Below the pieces are notes generated by a model. The model saw nothing but the letters and a program-made list of their open reading frames with translations. It searched no databases and was not told the DNA's origin. Shown here one piece after another: positions 6,317 to 13,860 of a DNA stretch of 17,946 nt. Both the position numbers and the translations under genes were made by a program. Each line of letters begins with the position of its first letter. The first letter of the stretch is position 1. This DNA is from an uncultured Oscillospiraceae bacterium (GTDB taxonomy: Bacteria; Bacillota_A; Clostridia; Oscillospirales; Oscillospiraceae). The stretch is from the NCBI GenBank assembly GCA_900769845.1, contig CAAGIF010000242.1, forward strand, positions 1-17,946, in the 5' to 3' direction.

Positions 6317-7672
6317 TTACTCCATCTCAGCGATCTTTGCGTTGATCTCAGCCTCGACGTTGGTCAGGTAGGTCTCCATGTCGATTTCGCCGTTGATCAG
6401 CATCTGGATGTTAGCCTTCAGAATGGTGCCAACACCGGGAACGCCGTAGTTGCCGAAGTAGTGAGCGCCCTTAACGGTCTCAGCAAAGCCAGCCTGTACG
6501 AAGTCCTCGCTGAAGTAGGGATCTGCAGCAGCACTCATGACGCCGGGGAAGAAGCCAACGATCTTGCAGTATGCAGCCTGTGCATCGGTGCCCATCAGGT
6601 AGTTAACCAGCAGGGAAACAGCCTCGATCTCGGTCTTCTCGCCCTTGTTGGGAACGACCAGAACGTCAGCGCCGCAGTAGGAAGTAGCATAGGTCTCAGC
6701 AGGCAGAGCAGCGATGCCCAGTTTATCCTCAGTCCAGCCTTCGGTGACCAGGGTCTTTGCATAGTCAACAGCGCCGCAGAACATAGCGACTTCGCCGTTA
6801 GCAAACATGTTGAACAGGGTAGCGCCGTCCATAGCGACGGAGCCTTCGGGGGTGACGCCCTCAGTGTAGAACTTCAGGTAGTCTTCGATGCCCTTCTTCC
6901 ACTCTTCGGAATTGGTAGCAGCGGTCATGGTAGCGGGATCAACGATCTTTGCACCATAGTTCCAAACGAAGTTCAGGTACTGCTCGGAAGTGGTAGCGCG
7001 GGTGCCGTAGCCGTAGACCTTCTTGCCGTCGATCTCGCCGGTCAGCTTCTTAGCCATCTCCAGCAGCTCAGCGTGGGACATGCTCTCGGTGGGATACTCA
7101 ACGCCAAAGTGGTCGAAGATTTCCTTGTTGTACATGATAGCACGGGTGCCGGTGTACATGGGCAGGGACATAACCTTGCCGACCATGTCAGCATTGATGC
7201 TGCCGGTGTAGATGCACTCGTTCATCAGGATCTCGGGGATGTCAGCCTTCAGTTCGTCGGACATCAGATCGTCCAGGGCCAGCAGAGAGCCTTCGTTGGA
7301 GAGCTGGAAGTCCAGGGGAGAGCCAACAACCAGGACATCGGCGATGTCGCCGCCAGCGATGCCGGTCTGGAACTGAACATGGGGATCGTTGGACCAGGGA
7401 ATAGCCTGATACTCAACAGTGATCCAGGGGTACTTTGCTTCGAAGGTGTCCAGAAGGCTACGCATAACGGTGGAAGCCTCCATGGTATCGCCGCCAGCCT
7501 GCCAGAAGCGCAGGGTCACGGGATCGGGAGCGGGCTCTTCGGTGGGAGCAACGGGATCGTTGTTCTCAATAACAGGAGCCTCGGTGGGCTTGGGCTCGGC
7601 GGGCTTTTCGCCGCAAGCAGCCAGGGACAGCAGCATGCAGACAGCCAGCAGAATAGCCAACAGTTTCTTCAT
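6317..7672 (-). CDS. ABC sugar importer solute-binding lipoprotein (family 1)
   Basis: A 451-residue extracellular solute-binding protein. The N-terminus is a lipoprotein signal peptide with a lipobox, LSLAAC-G (Cys at about residue 20). A Pro/Glu/Thr-rich linker to about residue 50 precedes the mature fold, which starts at VTLRFWQAGGDT. Family 1 features include the early FW motif, the VEYQAIPW strand, MYTGTRAIMYNKEIFDHFGV and a C-terminal helical region. It binds carbohydrate outside the membrane and delivers it to the two permeases encoded downstream. Which sugar cannot be read from the sequence; downstream genes point to an N-acetylated amino sugar or glycoconjugate. AGGAGA lies seven bases before the ATG. 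It is first in the operon and followed by a stem-loop likely to boost its relative expression. Confidence 0.94.
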   Translation of the reverse strand: MKKLLAILLAVCMLLSLAACGEKPAEPKPTEAPVIENNDPVAPTEEPAPDPVTLRFWQAGGDTMEASTVMRSLLDTFEAKYPWITVEYQAIPWSNDPHVQFQTGIAGGDIADVLVVGSPLDFQLSNEGSLLALDDLMSDELKADIPEILMNECIYTGSINADMVGKVMSLPMYTGTRAIMYNKEIFDHFGVEYPTESMSHAELLEMAKKLTGEIDGKKVYGYGTRATTSEQYLNFVWNYGAKIVDPATMTAATNSEEWKKGIEDYLKFYTEGVTPEGSVAMDGATLFNMFANGEVAMFCGAVDYAKTLVTEGWTEDKLGIAALPAETYATSYCGADVLVVPNKGEKTEIEAVSLLVNYLMGTDAQAAYCKIVGFFPGVMSAAADPYFSEDFVQAGFAETVKGAHYFGNYGVPGVGTILKANIQMLINGEIDMETYLTNVEAEINAKIAEME

Positions 7673-7755
7673 TTCGTTCTCTCCTTTTGGAAATATAAGT
7701 TTTATCTTACCTCAGTTTGTTTTGCTGAGCGAAGATACGGAAAAATCCGGCCGAC

Positions 7756-7768
7756 ATACAACTTGTAT
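7756..7768. promoter_or_regulatory. Candidate operator 1, ATAC-N5-GTAT
   Basis: ATACAACTTGTAT is a perfect 6+1+6 inverted repeat. With its right flank it shares the 13-mer TTGTATCTTTTTT (7763-7775) with operator 3. The shape is that of GntR/HutC-type operators. It lies between the candidate promoter and the binding-protein gene, so repression is the expected role. Confidence 0.5.
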
Positions 7769-7781
7769 CTTTTTTCAAGAC

Positions 7782-7794
7782 ATACCCGATGTAT
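7782..7794. promoter_or_regulatory. Candidate operator 2, ATAC-N5-GTAT
   Basis: ATACCCGATGTAT has the same ATAC/GTAT outer arms with a five-base centre. It lies 26 bp from operator 1 centre to centre. Its inner bases are less symmetrical than those of the other two sites. Confidence 0.4.
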
Positions 7795-7817
7795 CATCCT
7801 TGCCGGTACACATGTAT

Positions 7818-7826
7818 ATTACACCA
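7818..7826 (-). promoter_or_regulatory. Possible extended -10 promoter of the sugar-uptake operon
   Basis: Minus strand TGGTGTAAT has an extended TG and a 5/6 match to TATAAT (7818-7823). The -35 region is poor. This is the best candidate seen in the leader; it would place candidate operators 1 and 2 downstream of the transcription start. Confidence 0.33.
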
Positions 7827-7951
7827 AAAAATACATATTTTCCATTGGGAGTTTTAACGAAGTTACACTAAGGATTTTGTACACTTTTTCAAACTCCCCC
7901 TGCCATTGCCCTTCCTCATACCGCGCAACCCCGCAAATTTGTACTCATTTT

Positions 7952-7968
7952 AGATACCAGTTGTATCT
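7952..7968. promoter_or_regulatory. Candidate operator 3, AGATAC-N5-GTATCT
   Basis: AGATACCAGTTGTATCT has six-base perfect arms and the same ATAC-N5-GTAT core as operators 1 and 2. It lies about 190 bp upstream of operator 1 and shares the flank TTGTATCTTTTTT (7961-7973), suggesting a DNA-looping arrangement. Confidence 0.5.
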
Positions 7969-8009
7969 TTTTTGCGCTAAATTGTCGCAAAAAGCAAGCC
8001 ACACTTCGC

Positions 8010-8037
8010 AAAAAGAGACCGGCGGTCTGCCGGTCTC
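8010..8037 (-). terminator. Intrinsic terminator of the yhf operon
   Basis: Perfect nine-base arms (GAGACCGGC and GCCGGTCTC) with a five-base loop, followed by TTTTT on the minus strand. It begins nine bases beyond the yhfW stop codon and closes the yhf operon before the sugar-uptake leader. Confidence 0.92.
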
Positions 8038-8046
8038 CTCAAACTT

Positions 8047-9255
8047 TTATTGCAATTTGGACAAAAAACTGTTTCCGTTTTGGGGCGCTTGCACGCCAAA
8101 GAACTCACAAACCGTGGCGCCCACATCGGACAGTGTCTTTCGCAGGCCCAGATTCACGCCGGAAACACCCTTGCGGTAGACAAGCAGGGGGACATTTTCC
8201 CGGGTATGCTTGTTGTGACCGATGTTGGGGTCATTTCCATGGTCTGCCATGACCAGCAGAATATCCTCGTTCCCCAGCAGGGGCAGCATGGCGTTGATCT
8301 TCTCGTCCGCAGTTTCCAGCAGACGGCGGTACCAGTCAGAATCCTGGCTATGTCCGGCCAAATCCGTTTCCTGCACATTGGTGCAGATAAAGCCGTAATC
8401 CAGTTCCTTCAGTTCCTGAATCGTCAAATCCAGAACTTCCGCGGTGGGAACGCAGGACACGCTCTTGCCGCCGTCATTCTGCACCACATCCGCCACTTTT
8501 CCCATCAGGGTCACCGGAATGCCGGCGGAGGTAAGGATCGTAGGCGCCTGAACGGTTTTGTCCACGCCGTAGCCTAGATGCAGGCACTGGTAGCCCTGGC
8601 GGTAGGACTTGGATTTGACCGCATGGATGCCGATATACTGACCTTCTCTGGTTTCCTCAGCCGCCAGCACATCCTCGATGGTGTTGCCGGTACCACCGAA
8701 GGGAATCACCCGGTTCACCGTGGCAACATCCCGGACAAGCTGACCGATTTCCAGTTCTTTCTCGAAGGAAATGTAATCCAGCGGCGCTGTGCAGTTATAG
8801 GCCATGCCCAGATCCGCATCGATATTATCGCCGACGCAGACATAATCATCCACCAGCAGATAGCGCAGGCCGTCGGTTTCCCGGATCTCCACCTTGTGCC
8901 CGTGCGCCTCCAGATGTGCCTTGGTGGCATCCACCTTCATCTGGAAGGGCTGGGCGATAGGCTTCTTGGGCAGGGTGCCCATGATTTCCTGATGACCCAT
9001 GAAGGTATCCGCGCCCCAGTGCATCAGTTCCGCTCTTCCCGCATTGGCAGAATCAGAGAACTTCATCCGGTCGCTTTCCTTGCCGAAGGCATTCATAAGT
9101 CCCAGTTTTTCCAAAGTGGGAAGCTTCAGATCCGGGAAATCATGCAAAATACTTCCCAGGGTGGAGGAAACCTCATCCCCGGGACGGGCGGTTGCAGCAT
9201 CTGCCATAGCGCCCATACCGAAGCCATCCAGTACAATTACAACAAATCTTTTCAT
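8047..9255 (-). CDS. yhfW: YhfW, phosphopentomutase-like alkaline-phosphatase-superfamily enzyme
   Basis: A 402-residue metalloenzyme close in length to E. coli YhfW (about 408). Metal-binding and catalytic features of the phosphopentomutase family are kept: D10 in VLDGFGMG; Thr84 in WGADTFMGHQE (the phosphoryl-acceptor position); the ETDLAGHSQD segment; and ADHGNDP followed by HNKHTRENVPLLVY near the C-terminus. Phosphopentomutases move phosphate between C1 and C5 of (deoxy)ribose through a phosphothreonine. The true substrate of YhfW is not established to my knowledge. The start overlaps the yhfX stop by four bases (ATGA), indicating coupled translation. It is the last gene of the operon, ending just before a strong terminator. 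Confidence 0.92.
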   Translation of the reverse strand: MKRFVVIVLDGFGMGAMADAATARPGDEVSSTLGSILHDFPDLKLPTLEKLGLMNAFGKESDRMKFSDSANAGRAELMHWGADTFMGHQEIMGTLPKKPIAQPFQMKVDATKAHLEAHGHKVEIRETDGLRYLLVDDYVCVGDNIDADLGMAYNCTAPLDYISFEKELEIGQLVRDVATVNRVIPFGGTGNTIEDVLAAEETREGQYIGIHAVKSKSYRQGYQCLHLGYGVDKTVQAPTILTSAGIPVTLMGKVADVVQNDGGKSVSCVPTAEVLDLTIQELKELDYGFICTNVQETDLAGHSQDSDWYRRLLETADEKINAMLPLLGNEDILLVMADHGNDPNIGHNKHTRENVPLLVYRKGVSGVNLGLRKTLSDVGATVCEFFGVQAPQNGNSFLSKLQ

Positions 9256-10406
9256 TTTTCGTTACCCAAACTGTCCCAGACGCCGCAGATCGCCGGCTTG
9301 CCGGAGGAAACACCCTCTATCAAAACCATATCACTGCGGGTCACAAATACCTGAAAGCGGAACGCCATCACAACGGTCTGACCTACTTCACAGGCCTGAT
9401 CCAGGCCGAAATGATAGTCAATGGCCTCCACGCTGGGAGGAACCACCTTCACGGGGCGAAGATTTTCCGCCGTAGTGCCAACCAGGGCGTTTTCCACATG
9501 GCTGCGCCGGTAGAAGCCGCCGCCGTAACAGTAGCCCATGCCGTCGAAATTATGGGACACCTCGCTGACATAGGCGATACAGCTTTTCTCCGGCATTTCA
9601 TGGTCCACATGTGCAGGCGTCGTGCCGGTGAGGCCATGGCCGGGTTCACCGCAGTTACAGCCAAACTCCGCCATCAGCTCCAAAGTGCGGCAGCAGGTAG
9701 CGGAGGGCGTGTTGACGACCTCCGGCTGAATGCCGCTGGCCACCAGGATCTGCTTTGCCTTCAGCACCGTCTGCAGGTTGGCGGTAGGGGCGATATCGCC
9801 CATCTTTGCATCATACAGGAAGCAAGGGAAGGATGTGATGCCCGCCACCCGGATTCCGGGCAGATCCCGGATCTGGGCAAGAAAATCAGGCAGTTCCTTC
9901 AGATGGATGCCTGCGGTCTGGCCGGGATAGATCATATCCCGGTCGCCGAAGACGCGAACCAGGATCTTCTGGGTCTTTCCCAGCGCTTCCGCTGCGCGGC
10001 TGATGGAGCGAACCTTGTCCACGGTATAGACCGTAATGACTTCCGGGCCATATTCCACCACCTGGCGGATCATTCCCTCCGGGATCTGGACAAGATGTCC
10101 CACATTTCCGATGGGGATGTTATGGCGCATCATGACCTGGGCTTCCTTGAAATCCACCACAACCGCGCCGGCATATCCCAGCTTTACCAACTCTTTTGCC
10201 AGAACCGGATTACGACCCACCTGCTTCAGCATGAAATACAGACGGATGCCTTTTTCTTTGGCAGATTCCACGATGGCTTTCGCATTAGCGCGGAACTGTT
10301 CCATATCGATGGCATAGGAATCCGGCAGCAATGCGCCCTGCTGCTGCAGGTTCACGATGGCTTCCAAAAATTTTGGATTGTCTTTTTGCAGTCTGCTGAC
10401 AAACAT
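9252..10406 (-). CDS. yhfX: YhfX, alanine-racemase-like (fold type III) PLP enzyme
   Basis: A 384-residue protein, nearly the same length as E. coli YhfX (387). The N-terminal TIM-barrel region carries the expected PLP-anchoring lysine, K61, in LYFMLKQVGRNP, the equivalent of the YAVVKANAYG lysine of alanine racemase. A Cys-rich stretch (SATCCRT, then FGCNCGEPGHGLTGTTP) and SHNFDGMGYCYGGGFYRRS follow. These enzymes racemise or decarboxylate amino acids or related amines; the substrate here is unknown. The start ATG shares one base with the yhfS stop (TAATG), with GGAGAAGG just upstream. Two different PLP enzymes next to each other suggest that the pathway handles an amino compound. Confidence 0.92.
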   Translation of the reverse strand: MFVSRLQKDNPKFLEAIVNLQQQGALLPDSYAIDMEQFRANAKAIVESAKEKGIRLYFMLKQVGRNPVLAKELVKLGYAGAVVVDFKEAQVMMRHNIPIGNVGHLVQIPEGMIRQVVEYGPEVITVYTVDKVRSISRAAEALGKTQKILVRVFGDRDMIYPGQTAGIHLKELPDFLAQIRDLPGIRVAGITSFPCFLYDAKMGDIAPTANLQTVLKAKQILVASGIQPEVVNTPSATCCRTLELMAEFGCNCGEPGHGLTGTTPAHVDHEMPEKSCIAYVSEVSHNFDGMGYCYGGGFYRRSHVENALVGTTAENLRPVKVVPPSVEAIDYHFGLDQACEVGQTVVMAFRFQVFVTRSDMVLIEGVSSGKPAICGVWDSLGNEK

Positions 10407-11500
10407 TACTTCACCTTCTCCATGGCTTCTTTCAGAATGCGGATCACGGTGTCATCACCGCTGCGCATGGGATTGATGCGGATCATCCGCTTGGTAATGG
10501 TGGGATCGGTAGCCCGAAAAGTTCCGGATACACGATAGAACATGGGCACCAGCTCATACCGGGATTCTGCGCCGATGGGATTGGGCGCTGCGCCCAGCTT
10601 TTCTGCTTCCACCAGCACCTGTTCCGCAACAGGCTCTTCAAATTCCACCAGCAGGACCTTGGACTGGGCGTTGGCAAGGAATGCATCCTTAATTCCGGGC
10701 AGTTCTCCATCCAGCAGCCGCTGAACCAGACGGTCATTGACCTGGGCCTGGATAGCCAGTGCCACCGGTGCATAGGTCATACCCCGCAGCACCTCCAGTG
10801 CCTCGTGACCCTGGGTCTGGCTTCCGCCGGAGTAGTTCAGCTTTACAAGGAAGTCAATATACTCCTTCTTACCCACGATACAGCCGATGCCCTCGGGGCC
10901 CTGGAGCTTAAAGGTGGAGAAGCAGGCAAGATCCGCGCCGCACTGGCTGCCGTTCTTGCTCACCTTCATCACCGCATAGTTGTCATCGGTAACCACGGGG
11001 ATATCCCGGCAGGTCTTGATGGTGCGGATAACCTCTTCCATATCATAGGAGTCGGTCATGCTCTGACGGGTGTACTGCACCAAAGCCGCCTTGATCTCGG
11101 GATGCTCAGCCATGACCCGGCGGATATCCTCCATATCGTTGAAATCAGCTGCCACGGTCTTCAGACCCTGACGGTCGATGGTAGTCTTGGTAGTGGAATA
11201 GATGGGGCTGGTATGAACCAGCAAGGTCTCCCCTGCCTTAATAACCGCGTACAGAGCATCTGCAATGGCGTCGGTACCTGCGCCCCGAACCAGCATGGCA
11301 GCCTCAGCATCGAAGATCCGGGCGATGACCTTTTCTGCCTTCATGGTGGTGACAGGCTTGTTCAGCCCGGGCACAACACCCAGATCGCCCCGGGTCAGGG
11401 TCTCGTGGCCGGGGAACTCCCGGGTCATGCAATCAATGACCTTGAACTGTAGCTGCATAGCCTCTTCCAGAGAGATAGAGTGCAAAGGATATGTGATCAT
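10406..11500 (-). CDS. yhfS: YhfS, aminotransferase-like (fold type I) PLP enzyme
   Basis: A 364-residue protein matching E. coli YhfS (361 residues). It has the fold-type I hallmarks: VRGAGTDAI at 71-79 (phosphate-binding loop region), an Asp pair in TDDNYAV around 172-173 for the pyridine nitrogen, and the Schiff-base lysine K198 in CFSTFKLQGPEGIG. Relatives include aminotransferases and cystathionine-type lyases, but the actual reaction is unassigned. AGGAGG lies nine bases before the ATG. It begins 26 bases after the php stop, and its stop overlaps the yhfX start. Confidence 0.92.
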   Translation of the reverse strand: MITYPLHSISLEEAMQLQFKVIDCMTREFPGHETLTRGDLGVVPGLNKPVTTMKAEKVIARIFDAEAAMLVRGAGTDAIADALYAVIKAGETLLVHTSPIYSTTKTTIDRQGLKTVAADFNDMEDIRRVMAEHPEIKAALVQYTRQSMTDSYDMEEVIRTIKTCRDIPVVTDDNYAVMKVSKNGSQCGADLACFSTFKLQGPEGIGCIVGKKEYIDFLVKLNYSGGSQTQGHEALEVLRGMTYAPVALAIQAQVNDRLVQRLLDGELPGIKDAFLANAQSKVLLVEFEEPVAEQVLVEAEKLGAAPNPIGAESRYELVPMFYRVSGTFRATDPTITKRMIRINPMRSGDDTVIRILKEAMEKVK

Positions 11501-11526
11501 AACGGTATTCCTCCTAATTTTCTAAC

Positions 11527-12393
11527 TCAGCAGCCCAAAATCCGGGCAGGGTTGTGGATCAGCATCTTATCCAGGCTCTCCTGCTTCAATCCTGCAGCCT
11601 TCAGCATGGGGATAAAGGTTTCAAAAAGATAACTGTAACCGATGCCGCCCTTGAATTCCAGATGGGTCTTCCGGGTTAGGTCCTCGGAAAGAACGATCTG
11701 ATCCATCCGGCCTTCCGCCTCCAGAGCCAACAGGAATTCCACCCGCTTTTCATCGGGGAAATAATTGTTCTTGCCCACGGTATCGAAGCCGATGGTTACA
11801 CCGTAATCCAGAACTCTGCGGATATAGTCCAGATCTCCGCTCAGGTCAATATGCCCCAGCACGATCCGGTCCAGGGGCAGACCCGCAGCCTTAAAATACT
11901 CTGCCTGCTCGGGAGCGTAGGTCCCCAGAGTGGTGTGGGTGTAGATCGGCGCGCCGGTTTCCTTCGCCGCCAGAACGGCTGCGTCAAAAACCTTTTTCTC
12001 CGTGGGGGTCATGGTATTCTTGCTGGTGCCGATCTCGCCGATCATGCCGGCCTTGGGGCCGCCGGGGATGCCGTTGCGAATCTCGTCGATCATCCAGTCC
12101 GCCAGTTCCCGGACGCTCTGGGTATACACCCGGTCGGGCAGGAAGGGCTCTTTATAGAAACCGGTGGACTGCACAATCCGAATCCCGGTCTTATTTTCAA
12201 TTTCATTGACATAGGCAGTATTGCGGCCCATGCCATCGTTGGTCACGTCCACAATAGTGCGGACACCGTAATCATAAAGCTTCTTATATTCTTTCAGAGT
12301 TTCTTCAAAACAGTCCAGCTGGCAATCCGTATCCTTCTTCACGCCGGACAGATCGATGGTTGTATGCTCATGCATCAAAGTGTAGCCATTCAT
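11527..12393 (-). CDS. php: Php (YhfV), phosphotriesterase-homology metallohydrolase
   Basis: A 288-residue amidohydrolase-superfamily protein; E. coli PHP has 292. Metal ligands are visible: H8-E-H10 at the N-terminus, E120 in GEIGTS (a glutamate that replaces the carbamylated lysine of true phosphotriesterase, as in E. coli PHP), H153, H181 in LGHIDLS, and D238 in LSEDLTRKTH. GFDTVGKNNYFPDEKR is shared almost word for word with E. coli PHP. Characterised relatives are lactonases or phosphodiesterase-like enzymes; no natural substrate is certain. The ATG has AAGGAG eight bases upstream. Unusually, an intrinsic terminator lies between yhfT and this gene, so its expression needs readthrough or a second promoter. 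Confidence 0.95.
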   Translation of the reverse strand: MNGYTLMHEHTTIDLSGVKKDTDCQLDCFEETLKEYKKLYDYGVRTIVDVTNDGMGRNTAYVNEIENKTGIRIVQSTGFYKEPFLPDRVYTQSVRELADWMIDEIRNGIPGGPKAGMIGEIGTSKNTMTPTEKKVFDAAVLAAKETGAPIYTHTTLGTYAPEQAEYFKAAGLPLDRIVLGHIDLSGDLDYIRRVLDYGVTIGFDTVGKNNYFPDEKRVEFLLALEAEGRMDQIVLSEDLTRKTHLEFKGGIGYSYLFETFIPMLKAAGLKQESLDKMLIHNPARILGC

Positions 12394-12452
12394 AGTTATT
12401 ACTCCTTCAGGTCATTCCCACGGGAAACATCACAAAACACGGTTATGCCGTG

Positions 12453-12482
12453 AAAAAAGGGGGACCGCAAAGGGTCCCCCTT
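12453..12482 (-). terminator. Intrinsic terminator inside the yhf operon, between yhfT and php
   Basis: Ten-base perfect arms (AAGGGGGACC and GGTCCCCCTT) around a six-base loop, with TTTTTT at the 3' end on the minus strand. It lies about 35 bases after the yhfT stop and 60 bases before php. A small hairpin (CACGG/CCGTG) follows immediately. No convincing promoter was found between it and php, so partial readthrough or regulated attenuation is the simplest model. Confidence 0.88.
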
Positions 12483-12516
12483 CACGTGCTAAGGGAAAAT
12501 TACATGATATTGAAAT

Positions 12517-13827
12517 TTAAGCAGGCAGGGCAACCAGACGGGCCAGCAGCAGGACATTGACCAGCAGACCGAACAGGATGGTTGCAACGGGGCCGATAGC
12601 CATCTCCACGATGGGCTTCTTGGAGCGGCGGTTCAGCAGAACAACAGCGATGACAAACATTGCGCCGATGCCGGACAGGCCAACAGCAGCAGCAGTCTTC
12701 TCAGCGCCGACAACAGCGCCGATCATCAGGGTGATCTCGATGACCTTGGTCATGGAGGTACGGATGTGCTCGCCCATTTCCTTGACGCCGGGGAACTTGT
12801 CCATGCCCTTGGCAAAGACATTGATCAGCAGCAGCTCAACGATCATGACAGCAGCGCCCAGAATCAGAGCGAACAGGGGCTTGCCATTCAGGAACAGGCC
12901 GACAACGAACACGAAGGTGCAGCCGGCGGGTGCGTAAACACCGGTAACGATGGAGGTGGTGAACACCAGGGGAACGAAGCCGATAGCGCGAGCCAGAGCG
13001 ATCATGCCGCCCTCAGTAGCCTGGCCATTGCCCAGAGCAGCCAGAGAAGCGGGGTCGCCTGCAACGATAGCCAGGGAAGTACCGGCAGCGATCAGACCGC
13101 CCATGATAGCCAGCAGGAACCAGTTCTTGCGGATACGCTCCAGCTTGGAGGAGAAGACCTCGGTCAGAGCGGCATTGGAGTTGCCCTCGCCCTTGATCTG
13201 AGCAGCGAAGACCAGCATCATGACGACGCCAACCAGCATAGCCATACCGTCAGCATTCAGGGTGAAGGTACGGTCGCCGATGGGGAAGGTGCCGAACTTC
13301 TTCAGCAGGAACCATGCGATAACGGTGACAACACCGGTGATGGCGCCCTTGCCGAAGCCGTGCTGATAAGCGACAGCAACAGCGGGGAAGATGGCGAAAG
13401 CGATAGTCATGTAAGAGGAAACGGAGCCCAGGTCGTTCAGGAAGTTGTAGGGCAGGTAGCTGAACAGGGTAACGATGAACTCCAGGCCGACCAGCAGCAG
13501 CAGGCCGTACAGGCCGCCGATGACACCGGACAGGACCAGACCCAGCTTGCTGTCGGGGCAGGAGGTGCCGATGATATCGGTGGTCAGCAGCAGGCAGTGG
13601 ATCAGAATGATGGCAGCGCCGATGGAGGTGGGCAGACCAAAGCCAATAACCAGACCGAAGCTGATGGAGAAGCTGATGGCAGCCAGTTCCTTACGGGAGA
13701 TCTGCTTGTCATAGTACTGGGGAACGATAGCGCGGAAGCCGTCGTTGAAAACGGCGATACCACGGTTAGCCAGCATGGAAGCCAGCGCGCCGATGGCGAT
13801 GATTACAATGTACTTCAGGAATTCCAT
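12517..13827 (-). CDS. yhfT: YhfT, polytopic membrane transport protein
   Basis: A 436-residue, very hydrophobic protein with roughly 11-12 predicted membrane segments; E. coli YhfT has 434 residues. Recognisable landmarks are NDGFRAIVPQYYD near the N-terminus, LPTSIGAAIIL, GTSCPDSKLG, YQHGFGKGAITG and YAPAGCTFVFVVGLFLNGKPL. It is the founding type of its own family (YhfT) and presumed to import the pathway substrate, though transport has not been shown to my knowledge. The ATG at 13825-13827 has AAAGGAG about 11 bases upstream. Codons here are strongly GC-rich at the third position, giving a long antisense open frame that is not a gene. It always travels with YhfU, which begins 33 bases upstream of it here. 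Confidence 0.93.
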   Translation of the reverse strand: MEFLKYIVIIAIGALASMLANRGIAVFNDGFRAIVPQYYDKQISRKELAAISFSISFGLVIGFGLPTSIGAAIILIHCLLLTTDIIGTSCPDSKLGLVLSGVIGGLYGLLLLVGLEFIVTLFSYLPYNFLNDLGSVSSYMTIAFAIFPAVAVAYQHGFGKGAITGVVTVIAWFLLKKFGTFPIGDRTFTLNADGMAMLVGVVMMLVFAAQIKGEGNSNAALTEVFSSKLERIRKNWFLLAIMGGLIAAGTSLAIVAGDPASLAALGNGQATEGGMIALARAIGFVPLVFTTSIVTGVYAPAGCTFVFVVGLFLNGKPLFALILGAAVMIVELLLINVFAKGMDKFPGVKEMGEHIRTSMTKVIEITLMIGAVVGAEKTAAAVGLSGIGAMFVIAVVLLNRRSKKPIVEMAIGPVATILFGLLVNVLLLARLVALPA

Positions 13828-13860
13828 TAATAACTTTTCTCCTTTGTTTGTATGTCGGAT

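Larger units (their letters stand above)
7673..8046 (-). promoter_or_regulatory. 374-base regulatory leader of the sugar-uptake operon (gene-free)
   Basis: This gap holds the yhfW terminator at its right end, three ATAC-N5-GTAT inverted repeats, a possible extended -10 promoter and the ribosome site of the binding-protein gene. A weak 5-bp hairpin (CTCAG/CTGAG arms, around 7712-7730) lies in the leader. No open reading frame with a ribosome site was found in it. Confidence 0.7.

Noticed and set aside
7855..7880. Catabolite-response element in the sugar-operon leader
   Set aside because: TGTAACTTCGTTAAAA has a central CG but the arms and spacing do not fit the cre consensus.
6182..8179. 665-residue plus-strand open frame opposite the binding-protein gene
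   Set aside because: It is antisense to a clear lipoprotein gene, has no ribosome site, runs through the leader region with its operators, and resembles no family. It arises from third-position GC bias.
12766..13830. 354-residue plus-strand frame opposite yhfT
   Set aside because: It is an acidic, Gln-rich reverse reading of a membrane-protein gene, with no ribosome site or family match.
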